A stretch of DNA of 64,000 nucleotides, from the NCBI RefSeq assembly GCF_003024385.1, contig NZ_PVZN01000001.1, positions 496,001 through 560,000 on the forward strand, given 5' to 3'. Made by a program: the position numbers and the translations under genes. Every line of letters starts with the position of its first letter. The stretch's first letter is position 1. This DNA is from Pseudomonas sp. BBP2017 (GTDB lineage: Bacteria; Pseudomonadota; Gammaproteobacteria; Pseudomonadales; Pseudomonadaceae). This document shows, piece by piece, positions 1-7,250 of this stretch. The notes below the pieces were generated by a model that had not been told where the DNA came from, ran no database searches, and saw nothing but the letters and a program-made list of their open reading frames with translations.

Positions 1-202
1 GACCCCACTCTGCATACACATCCTTCATGTCGCCTCTCCGAAAATGATGAGCAGATTGAGTTCAATGGCACAGCGCTTAATGAAAGAAAATTTTTCCCGA
101 ATGGCCCCACTCAATAACTGCTATTGTGTGAAACGCGATTATATGGCTGGAATTACATATGGCTTAGAGCCGTAGAGCTAACCACATCGCAGCAAGGTTT
201 GA

Positions 203-406
203 TTAACAGCCGTACCCGTGTTCAATTCGCTCAAGCACACTCTTCACTGCTTGATATCCAGCCTCATCGCGAGCACGCACCAACGCAGCAACACCACCGA
301 ATTCAGCCAGGGGACGAGCCAACCATGCATCGGCCTTGGCTTTGCTGCCAAACACCTGCTCGGCCTGATGCCGAATCAGCTCCTCAAAATTCATTTCTGT
401 TTTCAT
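203..406 (-). CDS. MbcA/ParS/Xre-type antitoxin toxin-binding domain protein (DUF2384), 67 aa
   Basis: The product is almost only the C-terminal toxin-binding domain of the MbcA/ParS/Xre antitoxins: a helix with VFGSKAKADAWLARPL, then LAEFGGVAALV, and the closing LERIEHG segment typical of DUF2384. In known systems this domain binds and neutralises RES-domain NAD-degrading toxins. No N-terminal DNA-binding domain and no RES toxin are present, so it may be a solo antitoxin or a remnant, or its partner may lie left of base 1. The start at 406 is preferred over the longer frame to 439 because GAGGGA lies about 10 bases upstream. It follows two minus-strand genes (469-885, 933-1283) and may be co-transcribed with them. 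The family call is fairly sure; function here is not. Confidence 0.7.
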   Translation of the reverse strand: MKTEMNFEELIRHQAEQVFGSKAKADAWLARPLAEFGGVAALVRARDEAGYQAVKSVLERIEHGYGC

Positions 407-468
407 GGAACATGATTCCCTCGCACCTTGCGCGTTCATCTCTTGGGCGAATAACCTATGGCTTGAAT

Positions 469-885
469 TCAGATATTTTCTAATGCCAGCAGTGCAGGAA
501 GACTTACATATTTTCTTTTGCCGGGCCCGGCCAAAAAGAAACTTGTGTTCATACTCTCAAAAATATAGCTATCTAATACACGCTGAAAGCTAGAGCGTAT
601 TACACCTGCTCGGGAGCCTTCAGCCCTACTGTCGTACACCACGGTCTTGGCAAAGACTACTGTTGGCTGCAGCCCCTTCGCTCTAAGGTCATCCTCGACG
701 TCACTTGGCAGCATTATGTCAAGCAGGAACCAATTCCTTACCACATAAAACGATCGGCCCTGATTATTTGCCCATGCAGTCTCCACGATAAGCTCGTCTG
801 ATTGGCCGTCCCCTTCCAAGGGAACGCCGTGTTCGGATAAAAGTTCTGCTACCAATGCTGCTTCCACTGTACCTACCTGACTCAT
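469..885 (-). CDS. Small protein resembling the DUF6957 family, 138 aa
   Basis: The central part (FYVVRNWFLLDI, then VVFAKTVVYDSR) and the end (SFFLAGPGKRKYVSLPALL) match what I recall of the DUF6957 family of pseudomonads, whose function is unknown. Members usually show a strand-rich fold with a conserved VVYDS segment and a C-terminal GxRKRxSL-like segment. No signal peptide or membrane segment is visible. The gene lies 62 bases upstream of the DUF2384 gene and 47 bases downstream of another small gene that carries a similar ESRGRF...RTS segment, so the three probably form one transcription unit. The ribosome-binding site before ATG at 885 is weak. Family assignment is from memory and moderate. 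Confidence 0.5.
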   Translation of the reverse strand: MSQVGTVEAALVAELLSEHGVPLEGDGQSDELIVETAWANNQGRSFYVVRNWFLLDIMLPSDVEDDLRAKGLQPTVVFAKTVVYDSRAEGSRAGVIRSSFQRVLDSYIFESMNTSFFLAGPGKRKYVSLPALLALENI

Positions 886-932
886 CTTGGTGCGCTACAT
901 CTTCCATCGCTTCATTGCGGGGTATGTCGGGC

Positions 933-1283
933 TCAGTGGAGAGCGCCCTCGAACCAAGGGCTACCACCTTCCGGCGACCAGTCGCAAATTACATAGGTGC
1001 TGCCGTTTGCCGTCTGAAACAGGTGGTACGCACCACGCTCTATGCGCCTTCTCCATGGAGACGTTCGGATTACTGAACCATCCCGGAACCGGCCTCGGCT
1101 CTCGCAATAAACAATGCCAACCAAGCAATTAATTGTCTGATCGCACACAGCGCAGCAGAGGAAACCTGTTATTGCCATACCAAACTTCTCGGCCATCGCG
1201 CGTTCCACGCTACCTGGCACCAAGCCGGGTGCCGTTTCTACTGGCGACTGCTGGCTAGCCAAAAACTCAAATTTTCTGGCCAT
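933..1283 (-). CDS. Hypothetical protein with DUF6957-like segment, 116 aa
   Basis: Not firmly recognised. The middle segment YCESRGRFRDGSVIRTS followed by HLFQTANGSTYVI can be laid alongside the VVYDSR...IRSS and FESMNTSFFLAG parts of the neighbouring protein at 469-885, which suggests distant relation or a shared fold. A CCAVC cluster near residue 46 could bind metal but is not a clear motif. The start at 1283 (MARKFEF) is chosen because the open frame upstream passes through an inverted repeat at 1300-1319 and overlaps a different gene fragment; no strong ribosome-binding site is seen. It is probably the first gene of the small minus-strand unit that ends with the DUF2384 gene. Confidence 0.45.
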   Translation of the reverse strand: MARKFEFLASQQSPVETAPGLVPGSVERAMAEKFGMAITGFLCCAVCDQTINCLVGIVYCESRGRFRDGSVIRTSPWRRRIERGAYHLFQTANGSTYVICDWSPEGGSPWFEGALH

Positions 1284-1299
1284 ATCAGTGCACTTGATG

Positions 1300-1319
1300 A
1301 AAGGGCTAAACAGCCCTTT
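1300..1319. repeat. 8-bp inverted repeat (AAAGGGCT-AAAC-AGCCCTTT)
   Basis: A perfect 8-bp stem with a 4-base loop, followed on the plus strand by TTTTC. It sits at the 3' end of the metallophosphoesterase fragment and just upstream of the 933-1283 gene. It could be a weak terminator or a leftover of the rearrangement that cut the fragment. Seen directly; role is a guess. Confidence 0.4.
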
Positions 1320-1440
1320 TCTGGTAATGCCTGTATTCACCCATGATGTCACCGACTAAAAAGACCAGATCAGAGTCTGTCGCTGGAGGGATGAAGGCTG
1401 AGAGTTCAGTGTGCCAATCGGAATAGACCAGAATTTTCAT
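1306..1440 (-). pseudogene. 5' fragment of a calcineurin-like metallophosphoesterase gene (44 codons)
   Basis: Reading the minus strand from ATG at 1440 gives a 44-residue frame that begins MKILVYSDWH and contains LVFLVGDI before stopping at TAG (1306-1308). This is the N-terminal pattern of calcineurin-like metallophosphoesterases: the D-x-H metal ligands in the first strand (D8, H10) and the GD pair closing the second strand (G30, D31). Everything after GDI diverges and ends within about 12 residues, whereas intact family members are 200-300 residues long. Only the first two of five metal-binding motifs remain, so the piece cannot be an active phosphatase. It marks an old deletion or insertion junction near 1340. 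Confidence 0.6.
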
Positions 1441-1563
1441 GAAGCTGCCCCCCCAGAGCTACCTGTTAGCTCAGTGCCGTCGATTAAGCGATATATTGAG
1501 ATCATCCCTAGCCTGCAGAATGACGGGCGTCTTGCCCTAGCAGCTGCACAGCTCACCGCATTC

Positions 1564-1599
1564 GTTCCACTCATTTGACTATACGACATTGAGTGGAAC
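1564..1599. promoter_or_regulatory. Inverted repeat ahead of the XRE regulator gene (candidate operator)
   Basis: GTTCCACTCA at 1564-1573 is repeated in reverse complement as TGAGTGGAAC at 1590-1599, a perfect 10-bp inverted repeat with a 16-base spacer, ending directly before the ATG at 1601. The spacer contains TTGACT. Arms spaced about 1.5-2.5 helical turns and lying on the start of a regulator gene fit an autoregulatory operator. Binding by the adjacent XRE protein is inference. Confidence 0.5.
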
Positions 1600-1600
1600 C

Positions 1601-2083
1601 ATGCAAACCGGGCATACAGTCGGAATTTACGGATACCCCCGAATGCTCAGGCAAGCGATCGCCGCAGCGTTGATCCACGTTCGTCAGCAACAGCAAGTGC
1701 TACTGACTGACCTTGAGGAAGGCGTAACCGCTTCACACCTCAGCCGCGTCGAGCGCGCCGAGCGTGGCGTAACGGTAGAAAAGCTCGATGAGATCGCTCG
1801 ACAACTCGGTGTCCATCCCCTCACCCTGCTCGCGCTGGCTTACGGCGCAGATGAGGTTGTCCGCCCTACAGATCTCTTGAAGCAGGTGTCCAAAGAAGTG
1901 GCGACGCTGGGGGGATCGGTAGCGCCGCTTGTGATCAAACCTGAGACCCGAACACACTCCCGGGTGGCGGCGGCTAATGAGCGTCGTGAACAGGTGCAGC
2001 GCCTGAAGAGCCAAGGGTTGACCAAGGCTGAGGTGGCTCGGGAGCTTGGGGTTTCCAAGCAGACGGTTGGGAGGCACTGGTAA
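1601..2083 (+). CDS. XRE-family regulator with extra C-terminal helix-turn-helix, 160 aa
   Basis: Cytoplasmic DNA-binding protein. Residues ~15-70 form an XRE-type helix-turn-helix (LRQAIAAALIHVRQQQQV, then TASHLSRVERAERG and LDEIARQLGVHPLTLLALAY). After a linker, residues ~125-160 form a second recombinase-like helix-turn-helix (QVQRLKSQGLTKAEVAREL, then GVSKQTVGRHW) that ends at the C terminus. Two DNA-binding units in one small protein fit binding to a split site such as the inverted repeat at 1564-1599. ATG 1601 is taken as the start; a TTG at 1589 in the same frame is possible but lies inside the repeat, and an internal ATG at 1640 is another option. It stands alone, divergent from the small minus-strand operon, and probably regulates itself or that operon. 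Confidence 0.7.
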   Translation: MQTGHTVGIYGYPRMLRQAIAAALIHVRQQQQVLLTDLEEGVTASHLSRVERAERGVTVEKLDEIARQLGVHPLTLLALAYGADEVVRPTDLLKQVSKEVATLGGSVAPLVIKPETRTHSRVAAANERREQVQRLKSQGLTKAEVARELGVSKQTVGRHW

Positions 2084-2356
2084 CCATCCCTAGAGCTGTT
2101 CCTAGTGAGGTAGCCGGATACAAAAGGTCACTCGCTATGATCATTTCCGATGTGACGGCCATCACGAGCGAAAGCCCCCAAGTATCTACGACACTTACGG
2201 CATGCTCTATCCCCCACAGCGCTGGGTGCCGAACATGACTAACCGACTCGGACTCCATGAGGCGACCATTAGATCTTTGATGGTCGCATTTGCCACAGTC
2301 ATTCGATCCTTAGCTACCCCGTATTTGACTATCCAGATCAGCTCCACTCCCTTATG

Positions 2357-3682
2357 TCAGGAGGCCGACTCTGGAAGCGCCTCAGCTAGAGCAGATGGAT
2401 GAATGACGTCTTTAGTGTTCGCACCTAGCCCCAAATACCAACGACCAATGTCGGTTACAGCAATTTGCTCCGAACCTAACTCAAGAATATCGGCTCGGAC
2501 AATCAGATCAAAAACTTCGTTATCCTTCGCCTGGCTGATCTCCATTGGCGTTGAGCACGTCTGGTCGATAGCTGCTTTGGCTTGCGTCTTGGTGTCGAAA
2601 AGTTCCAGGATGCGCACGTCACCATCTCGATGCTCCGCATGCACGAGCTCAGGCGCACCAGGCTTTCCAATGAAGAACACAGAGCGCTTCTTGAATCCGA
2701 GCACATGAGGATGTTTTGGGCCACGGCGAATCAGCCAGATGCCATTCGGCCCACGAGCCGTGCGGTGGGGGATCAGCATCAATTGACGAGTTTTCATGCT
2801 TTCAAAAGAACGCAATGACAAGGACGGTTTACCGACACTGATGAGTGTGCTGCCACACCGAAGCGTCGCGCGCTCACCGCATGCTTCACTCCACGTGCCT
2901 GTCGGTTCAGTTCGGGTCGTCACACGCCATATGGCGGGGAGGAGCTCAAGAGTCTTTTGCGCCATATCCTTCCCATACTTTACCAGCCTTGCGTCTCTGC
3001 GCGACAGTGCCGTTTCTGGAATAGGGTTCATCATCTCCTCGTCCAAGGGAAAATAATCCCACTCCAGGATGCCCTGCCGATACCAACTTGCCGCGAGTTC
3101 CATATCTTCGTTGTTGGTTCGCAATTGCTCCCCGCGCAGCGGGATGCAATCCGTATCGCGAGGAGCTCGGCCGGCGTCAGGATCGGGGGTGATGGAGTCG
3201 ATACGCAACTGCCAGCTTTTCACCTCCCCATCCTGATCTGCCCAAATCAGCACCGCATCGCTGAAGTCAGCCCCCGAACTGTTCTCCTGAGGCTCACCGT
3301 CGTAAAAACGCACCCCTGGCGTAGCACCGAAGAATGCCCGCGTGTAGATTTTTGGCAGCGGTTTGGCACCCGAAGCTTTCGTGTACTTTACGACAACGTC
3401 CAGGTCACCGCATGTCAGCGCACCACGCGCATAGGAACCCACCACCCAAACCGCATTCACGGTCAAGCGGCAGACTGCTGATCTATCAAAAACCGTGTAC
3501 TCAAATTCACGTGTCGATACTTTGTCGAGCGCCTCGCAAATACGGATCAGCTGCTTAGTGAACCGCTCCCTTGGGTACCGCTTTTCCTGTGTGTCCACTG
3601 CAGAGCTCTCCGTGTAAATGGAGCTCAGGTTGCCCGGGGTGGAACTGGCTGGCAATAGCTCCGTGCCACCTTCTCCCCTCAC
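2357..3682 (-). CDS. Nucleotidyltransferase-fold protein with unknown C-terminal region, 441 aa
   Basis: Residues ~75-165 carry the polymerase-beta-type nucleotidyltransferase signature: GSYARG at 82-87, then D93 and D95 (GDLDVVV), with a plausible third carboxylate at D162 (LRIDSI). This is the pattern shared by MNT antitoxins, CD-NTases and other Pol-beta-like enzymes that move NMP from an NTP to protein, RNA or a nucleotide. About 270 C-terminal residues are not recognised. It is the last gene of a minus-strand operon whose first two genes encode HEPN-motif proteins; in HEPN-MNT toxin-antitoxin systems the nucleotidyltransferase silences the HEPN RNase. The start is uncertain: GTG 3682 opens the frame, but GTG 3598 has a GGAG nine bases upstream and no ATG is available. 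No effector genes of CBASS type are seen. Confidence 0.6.
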   Translation of the reverse strand: MRGEGGTELLPASSTPGNLSSIYTESSAVDTQEKRYPRERFTKQLIRICEALDKVSTREFEYTVFDRSAVCRLTVNAVWVVGSYARGALTCGDLDVVVKYTKASGAKPLPKIYTRAFFGATPGVRFYDGEPQENSSGADFSDAVLIWADQDGEVKSWQLRIDSITPDPDAGRAPRDTDCIPLRGEQLRTNNEDMELAASWYRQGILEWDYFPLDEEMMNPIPETALSRRDARLVKYGKDMAQKTLELLPAIWRVTTRTEPTGTWSEACGERATLRCGSTLISVGKPSLSLRSFESMKTRQLMLIPHRTARGPNGIWLIRRGPKHPHVLGFKKRSVFFIGKPGAPELVHAEHRDGDVRILELFDTKTQAKAAIDQTCSTPMEISQAKDNEVFDLIVRADILELGSEQIAVTDIGRWYLGLGANTKDVIHPSALAEALPESAS

Positions 3683-3754
3683 TCCATGCAGGCAGAGGTG
3701 GCGCTTCCAGATTGATCACGATAAAGAGGCGCCAACGGGGCGCCTTGAAGACAG

Positions 3755-4543
3755 CTATTTAGAGGCTTTCTCGACCCAAAAGGCATAGAGTTGCTCGGCC
3801 TGATCCAGCCTGTCCAGAGTGGGTTTATTCTTCAACCCTGCAATCCGGCTCGCAAGCTTCTCCAGTTCATCCGCAGCCTTTGGCGCCCAGCCGTTACCAA
3901 CAGCCCATGCGCGCAACGCCATGGCATCCAGCGTGTGATCTTTTCTTCGCAAGATCCTGAGCGTTCGATCAACCCGCTCTTTGTCCGAGTTATGGAGCAC
4001 ACTAGTTGCCACACCCGCCGTTGCGGTCAGCCCTTTCATCGCCTGCAAAACAACACCATCAGCCGCTGCAGATATCGTCTGCCGAGGCTGTTTACCTTCG
4101 ACCAAGGGCGACCAAGACGTCATCCAGCCATTGATTACGTCTTTTGCAAAAGGCAATGCAATCACGCCCGCCACCTGCCCAAACCCATCGACCTTGTCCA
4201 TCATGCTTTGGCTGGCGTAGGCGCATATGACCAAAGTATTTGGCGTCAAACCCGATAACGTACGTTCAGTCTTCAGGGTGACGGGTACTCCGCTCAACAC
4301 AGCAGTCTCGCCTTTATTGAGGGCCTTGGTCGCCTCCGCCCCCAAGAAAGAAGCCAGGGATGTGGAGCCTTTGAGGTTTGCCATGGCCGGGATCACCAGC
4401 ACGATCTCTTTGATCTTGTGCTTGGCGTCACTGCATAGCGCTTCGGCATGCTTAAAAGCGGCCCTGAATGCGTCATCGAAAAATACTACTCTAACCACTT
4501 GGCTTCTAACTCCTTGTAACCCGGCCTCGGCGGTACCGACCAC
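3755..4543 (-). CDS. Unknown protein with a small repeated C-terminal domain, 262 aa
   Basis: Not recognised as a named family. The N-terminal ~180 residues show alternating strands and helices (IKEIVLVIPAM, NTLVICAYAS, VAGVIALPF) like a small alpha/beta domain. The last ~60 residues form a separate helical domain, with key residues W, NGW, PKAA, LE, LA, KP, L and AEQ-Y-W. The same domain occurs alone in the fragment at 15242-15490, so it is a reusable unit in this region. The gene lies 22 bases behind the HEPN-motif gene 4566-5255 and 72 bases ahead of the nucleotidyltransferase gene, in one operon. GTG 4543 opens the frame; GTG 4498, 11 bases after AAGGAG, is the better supported start and would give 247 residues. 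No membrane segment is seen. Confidence 0.55.
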   Translation of the reverse strand: MVGTAEAGLQGVRSQVVRVVFFDDAFRAAFKHAEALCSDAKHKIKEIVLVIPAMANLKGSTSLASFLGAEATKALNKGETAVLSGVPVTLKTERTLSGLTPNTLVICAYASQSMMDKVDGFGQVAGVIALPFAKDVINGWMTSWSPLVEGKQPRQTISAAADGVVLQAMKGLTATAGVATSVLHNSDKERVDRTLRILRRKDHTLDAMALRAWAVGNGWAPKAADELEKLASRIAGLKNKPTLDRLDQAEQLYAFWVEKASK

Positions 4544-4565
4544 CTCGGACTCGCGATTGATGAAT

Positions 4566-5255
4566 TTAAGGGGTTGCCTTCTGCGCCTTAAGCAGAGCTC
4601 TGAAATTGATGGAGCTCATCCACTCTGCGAGCTTTTCCACTTCGTCTACTGCCTGGTGGAGAGCTTCACGGGTAACGTGAACAGCGGGTGCCATCATCCA
4701 ACTGCCTCCTCTGCTCGCCAGAAGGCTCATCTCATGGATGCTGACGAACAGTGGGTTTGGATGCTTGCGAAGCGACCCGACAACGTGGTTTGCCCGTGTA
4801 GAAGTTATCGAGGTCGCATGCTGGCTTGCGTTTCGAGACAAAACCACCTGCTCCAAGATGGAGAAATTCGCAGGGCAATTGCTCCAGTCAACGCCAATCT
4901 TAGCGAAGCAGGTTCGATAGCCACGGATGAAACCCTTGCTGAAAACGTTCTTTCCCAACGATTTTTCAAAGTCTAAACCTAAGTTTTTCTCGTGGGTCAC
5001 GAAGAAAATTTTAAGCGACTCTGAGAGCATCGACACACAGGTCTGGCCAACTACCTGAAAACCTGTTTGCGCTCGCAGCCACTCCTCCAAAAACGCTGGT
5101 TCGTCACTCATGGTTTGCGGGTTGAACGGGGGCGGCTGAAACGGTGGCACACCGCTCTCGATTTTTTGCATGGTCTCAGCGAATGGCGCTATGGCTTCGT
5201 CGTAGTAATGCTTAATGAATGTGGTGCGCTCTTTGAGGAAAAAATCAACATCCAA
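4566..5255 (-). CDS. HEPN-like protein with R-N-x3-H motif, 229 aa
   Basis: A mostly helical protein whose segment LEQVVLSRNASQHATSI holds R141-N142...H146, the R-[polar]-x3-H form of the HEPN active-site motif; in HEPN RNases this Arg/His pair cuts RNA. The flanking helices fit a small HEPN bundle, and related hypothetical proteins often show LARNxxQH at this place. The gene sits between a larger HEPN-motif gene (58 bases upstream) and the unknown 262-aa gene (22 bases downstream), indicating one transcript. The start is TTG at 5255, with GGAGAGG eight bases ahead; no in-frame ATG is near. The motif is directly visible; RNase activity is inference, and a non-catalytic HEPN-like role is possible. 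Confidence 0.55.
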   Translation of the reverse strand: MDVDFFLKERTTFIKHYYDEAIAPFAETMQKIESGVPPFQPPPFNPQTMSDEPAFLEEWLRAQTGFQVVGQTCVSMLSESLKIFFVTHEKNLGLDFEKSLGKNVFSKGFIRGYRTCFAKIGVDWSNCPANFSILEQVVLSRNASQHATSITSTRANHVVGSLRKHPNPLFVSIHEMSLLASRGGSWMMAPAVHVTREALHQAVDEVEKLAEWMSSINFRALLKAQKATP

Positions 5256-5313
5256 TTTCCGTACCTCTCCATGAAGAGAGGGGCCGCCCTGTCACAGCCC
5301 CTCCTAGCTAAAC

Positions 5314-7029
5314 CTACAGGCCATGACACTCCAGCATCGGGATTCTTCCTGGCGTACGTTTCGGATATATGATGTCCAGCCAGCGTATAGGGGTGTCGGG
5401 GTCGAACTGGACGTCCTTCATGCAAGGCAGCCGCGGGAAATCTTCTACCGCGGCGGCCAGGGCATCTTGGGCATCCTGAAATTGGCCTGCGGCCCGGTAC
5501 CGTTCTACCAGCGCGAGAGCCATACAGGCTTCGACCAGCAATGGCACCTTGATTCCTGTGGGCTTGAAGCACTGGGCGTAATAGCGATTTAGGTGATCAA
5601 GGTGTACTGACGGCAGCCATTCTGTGTCGTCCCCCGTTAGTGCCTGACCAATCAGTGACTCCAGGCCAGGCTGATTGAGGAGAGCAACATCTGCCTGCTT
5701 CAGCATCGACTCACCAGCTTCGCCGCCCAGGTAGTGATGCTTCACGTAGATGAATGCCAGCAGGGCCGCCTTCGGAGATTTCTTCAACCCATTCTTAATT
5801 TTGAAACCCGCTTCTACGACCGGGCGCAAATTCTTCAGTCGTCGGTGGGGGTAGTCATTCAACGCCTGGCTAAGAAGCGCCACTAACCCTTCAAAGAATC
5901 GCGAACAGGTCTCTGCATCCAGGCCTGCGGGGTCATAGACCCACATCGAGGGATCCCACGAAATCCGCAACACGCCAGGGTTGTCATACTCATAGGCGCA
6001 GGGCTCATGATCAATTTTGTCGGCGCGACGTACGAACTCCATGATCACCGCACGCACCAGGCGGAAAAGGCCCTGGAACGTGAACATGAGCTTGTCATCA
6101 TCGGCGTAGGTTTCCGCGTGGCCGGAAAAGTGGAGAAATTCTTTGGTCAGCGGCTTGAGCGTGTGGACATAGTCAGAACGCGTCCCATAGAGGCTCTTGA
6201 GCGCGGCCACAAACTCCCGCCTACCGATGGGATACTTTTCTTTGTCGGCCTGCGTTGAGTAATAGTCCGCCGGCAGGTACTCCAAAATGAACTTGGAAAA
6301 GCGGTGCCCCAGACGCAAGTGCTCGGTCGAAAGGATGCTATCGCGTACTGCCTGCGCGTCTGCCGCTTCGAGGTTCTCCAACGCCTTGTCGATAGGCTTG
6401 CGCTTCTCATCTGGCATTTCCTCCCAGACAACCACGTAGCCATCAAAATCCTGGGCTAGCGACTCGATGCTAATGACCAGCAATGCATAGGCCAGATCGA
6501 GGTCGTCGCTCATCCTGTGAACCGCAGCGACGTAGGATCTGATTGCCTTGAGCACGCTTTGGTACGTGCTCCGCTTCAGACCTATCAACTGGTTCGCGAA
6601 CTCGCCGAATGCCTCCAGTTCCTGGGTGCTCACCCTTAACGATGGGTCGTAGAACCGTGACAACCGTTCGCTGGGGTGCGACTCCCCCACGCGAACACGC
6701 TGGTGCAGCAAGCGTTCGGCGAGGTGTACGTCAGGACTGAATATTGCCCGTAAACCGAACGAGGCTACGTCTGCAAAATCATCGATGTACGCCCCCATCA
6801 TGCGTGAAGCGATGAGGCCTGCCGCAGGCGTCCCCTCGATGTGTTCTTTCATCTCATAACACAGGGCATGAGGCGTGGTCATCGTGTCAAAGGCATTGAG
6901 CGTCCCGACTGCGCTGCTGAAAGCTTCGCCACTGCCCAGATCGAGGTTGGTGTACACCACTCCTCGAAGCGTGTTGACTTGGGAATTGTGCCGCTCAGTA
7001 AAAAGCTTTCCGGTGGCCGCCTGGAGCAT
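5314..7029 (-). CDS. Large Apea-like HEPN-motif protein, 571 aa
   Basis: The first gene of the minus-strand operon. The central region (residues ~160-330) resembles Apea-like HEPN proteins: a helix with ALLVISIESLAQDFDGYV, and further on LYGTRSDYVHT, in which R284 and H289 give the R-x4-H motif of HEPN RNases. The remaining ~240 C-terminal residues are helix-rich and unrecognised; no membrane segment or signal peptide is seen. Apea-like HEPN proteins are commonly found in defence islands and are proposed to act as abortive RNases. ATG 7029 is chosen because AAGGAA lies six bases upstream; the frame stays open to 7134 without a good site. It is divergent from the 7251-9091 pair across a 221-base gap. 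Family assignment is by motif and moderate. Confidence 0.55.
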   Translation of the reverse strand: MLQAATGKLFTERHNSQVNTLRGVVYTNLDLGSGEAFSSAVGTLNAFDTMTTPHALCYEMKEHIEGTPAAGLIASRMMGAYIDDFADVASFGLRAIFSPDVHLAERLLHQRVRVGESHPSERLSRFYDPSLRVSTQELEAFGEFANQLIGLKRSTYQSVLKAIRSYVAAVHRMSDDLDLAYALLVISIESLAQDFDGYVVVWEEMPDEKRKPIDKALENLEAADAQAVRDSILSTEHLRLGHRFSKFILEYLPADYYSTQADKEKYPIGRREFVAALKSLYGTRSDYVHTLKPLTKEFLHFSGHAETYADDDKLMFTFQGLFRLVRAVIMEFVRRADKIDHEPCAYEYDNPGVLRISWDPSMWVYDPAGLDAETCSRFFEGLVALLSQALNDYPHRRLKNLRPVVEAGFKIKNGLKKSPKAALLAFIYVKHHYLGGEAGESMLKQADVALLNQPGLESLIGQALTGDDTEWLPSVHLDHLNRYYAQCFKPTGIKVPLLVEACMALALVERYRAAGQFQDAQDALAAAVEDFPRLPCMKDVQFDPDTPIRWLDIIYPKRTPGRIPMLECHGL

Positions 7030-7099
7030 GGATATTCCTTGAGTGGAAGAGTCTGACGCGCACGGTGCGGGTTGCCCCTTCGGTTCCGACCGGGGTGCC

Positions 7100-7221
7100 C
7101 TCAGCCGAGCGCTGAGAGACACTGCCAGATACACAAGGGGTTGTTCAAGCCGGATTTTTCAAATTAACGTCATCACATGAGCATGGATGACTAGCCACGC
7201 GAAATTTTAAATGGATATAAT
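7100..7221. promoter_or_regulatory. Divergent control region: inverted repeat and TATAAT -10
   Basis: Between the divergent start codons at 7029 and 7251 lies the inverted repeat CTCAGC-cgagc-GCTGAG (7100-7116) and a perfect TATAAT at 7216-7221 suited to drive the plus-strand pair (start 30 bases on). No clear -35 box is seen at the usual distance. The XRE domain of the downstream ImmA/IrrE protein is the natural candidate to bind here. Sequence is seen; role is inferred. Confidence 0.35.
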
Positions 7222-7250
7222 CCCGAAAAACGAAACCAGGGCGACTCTCT

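Noticed and set aside
1..202. Possible toxin gene next to the DUF2384 antitoxin
   Set aside because: No coding frame with a ribosome-binding site or RES-like motif is seen in these bases; the partner, if any, is outside the window.
2323..2332. ATTTGACTAT, also found at 1573-1582 in the operator region of the XRE gene
   Set aside because: A shared 10-mer in A+T-rich sequence can be chance; the inverted arms of the operator are not repeated here.
2357..3682. Nucleotidyltransferase as a CBASS cyclase
   Set aside because: The GS-x9-DxD motif is generic; no CBASS effector (nuclease, phospholipase or membrane pore) or Cap2/Cap3 gene is adjacent, and the C-terminal part is not like a CD-NTase as far as I can see.
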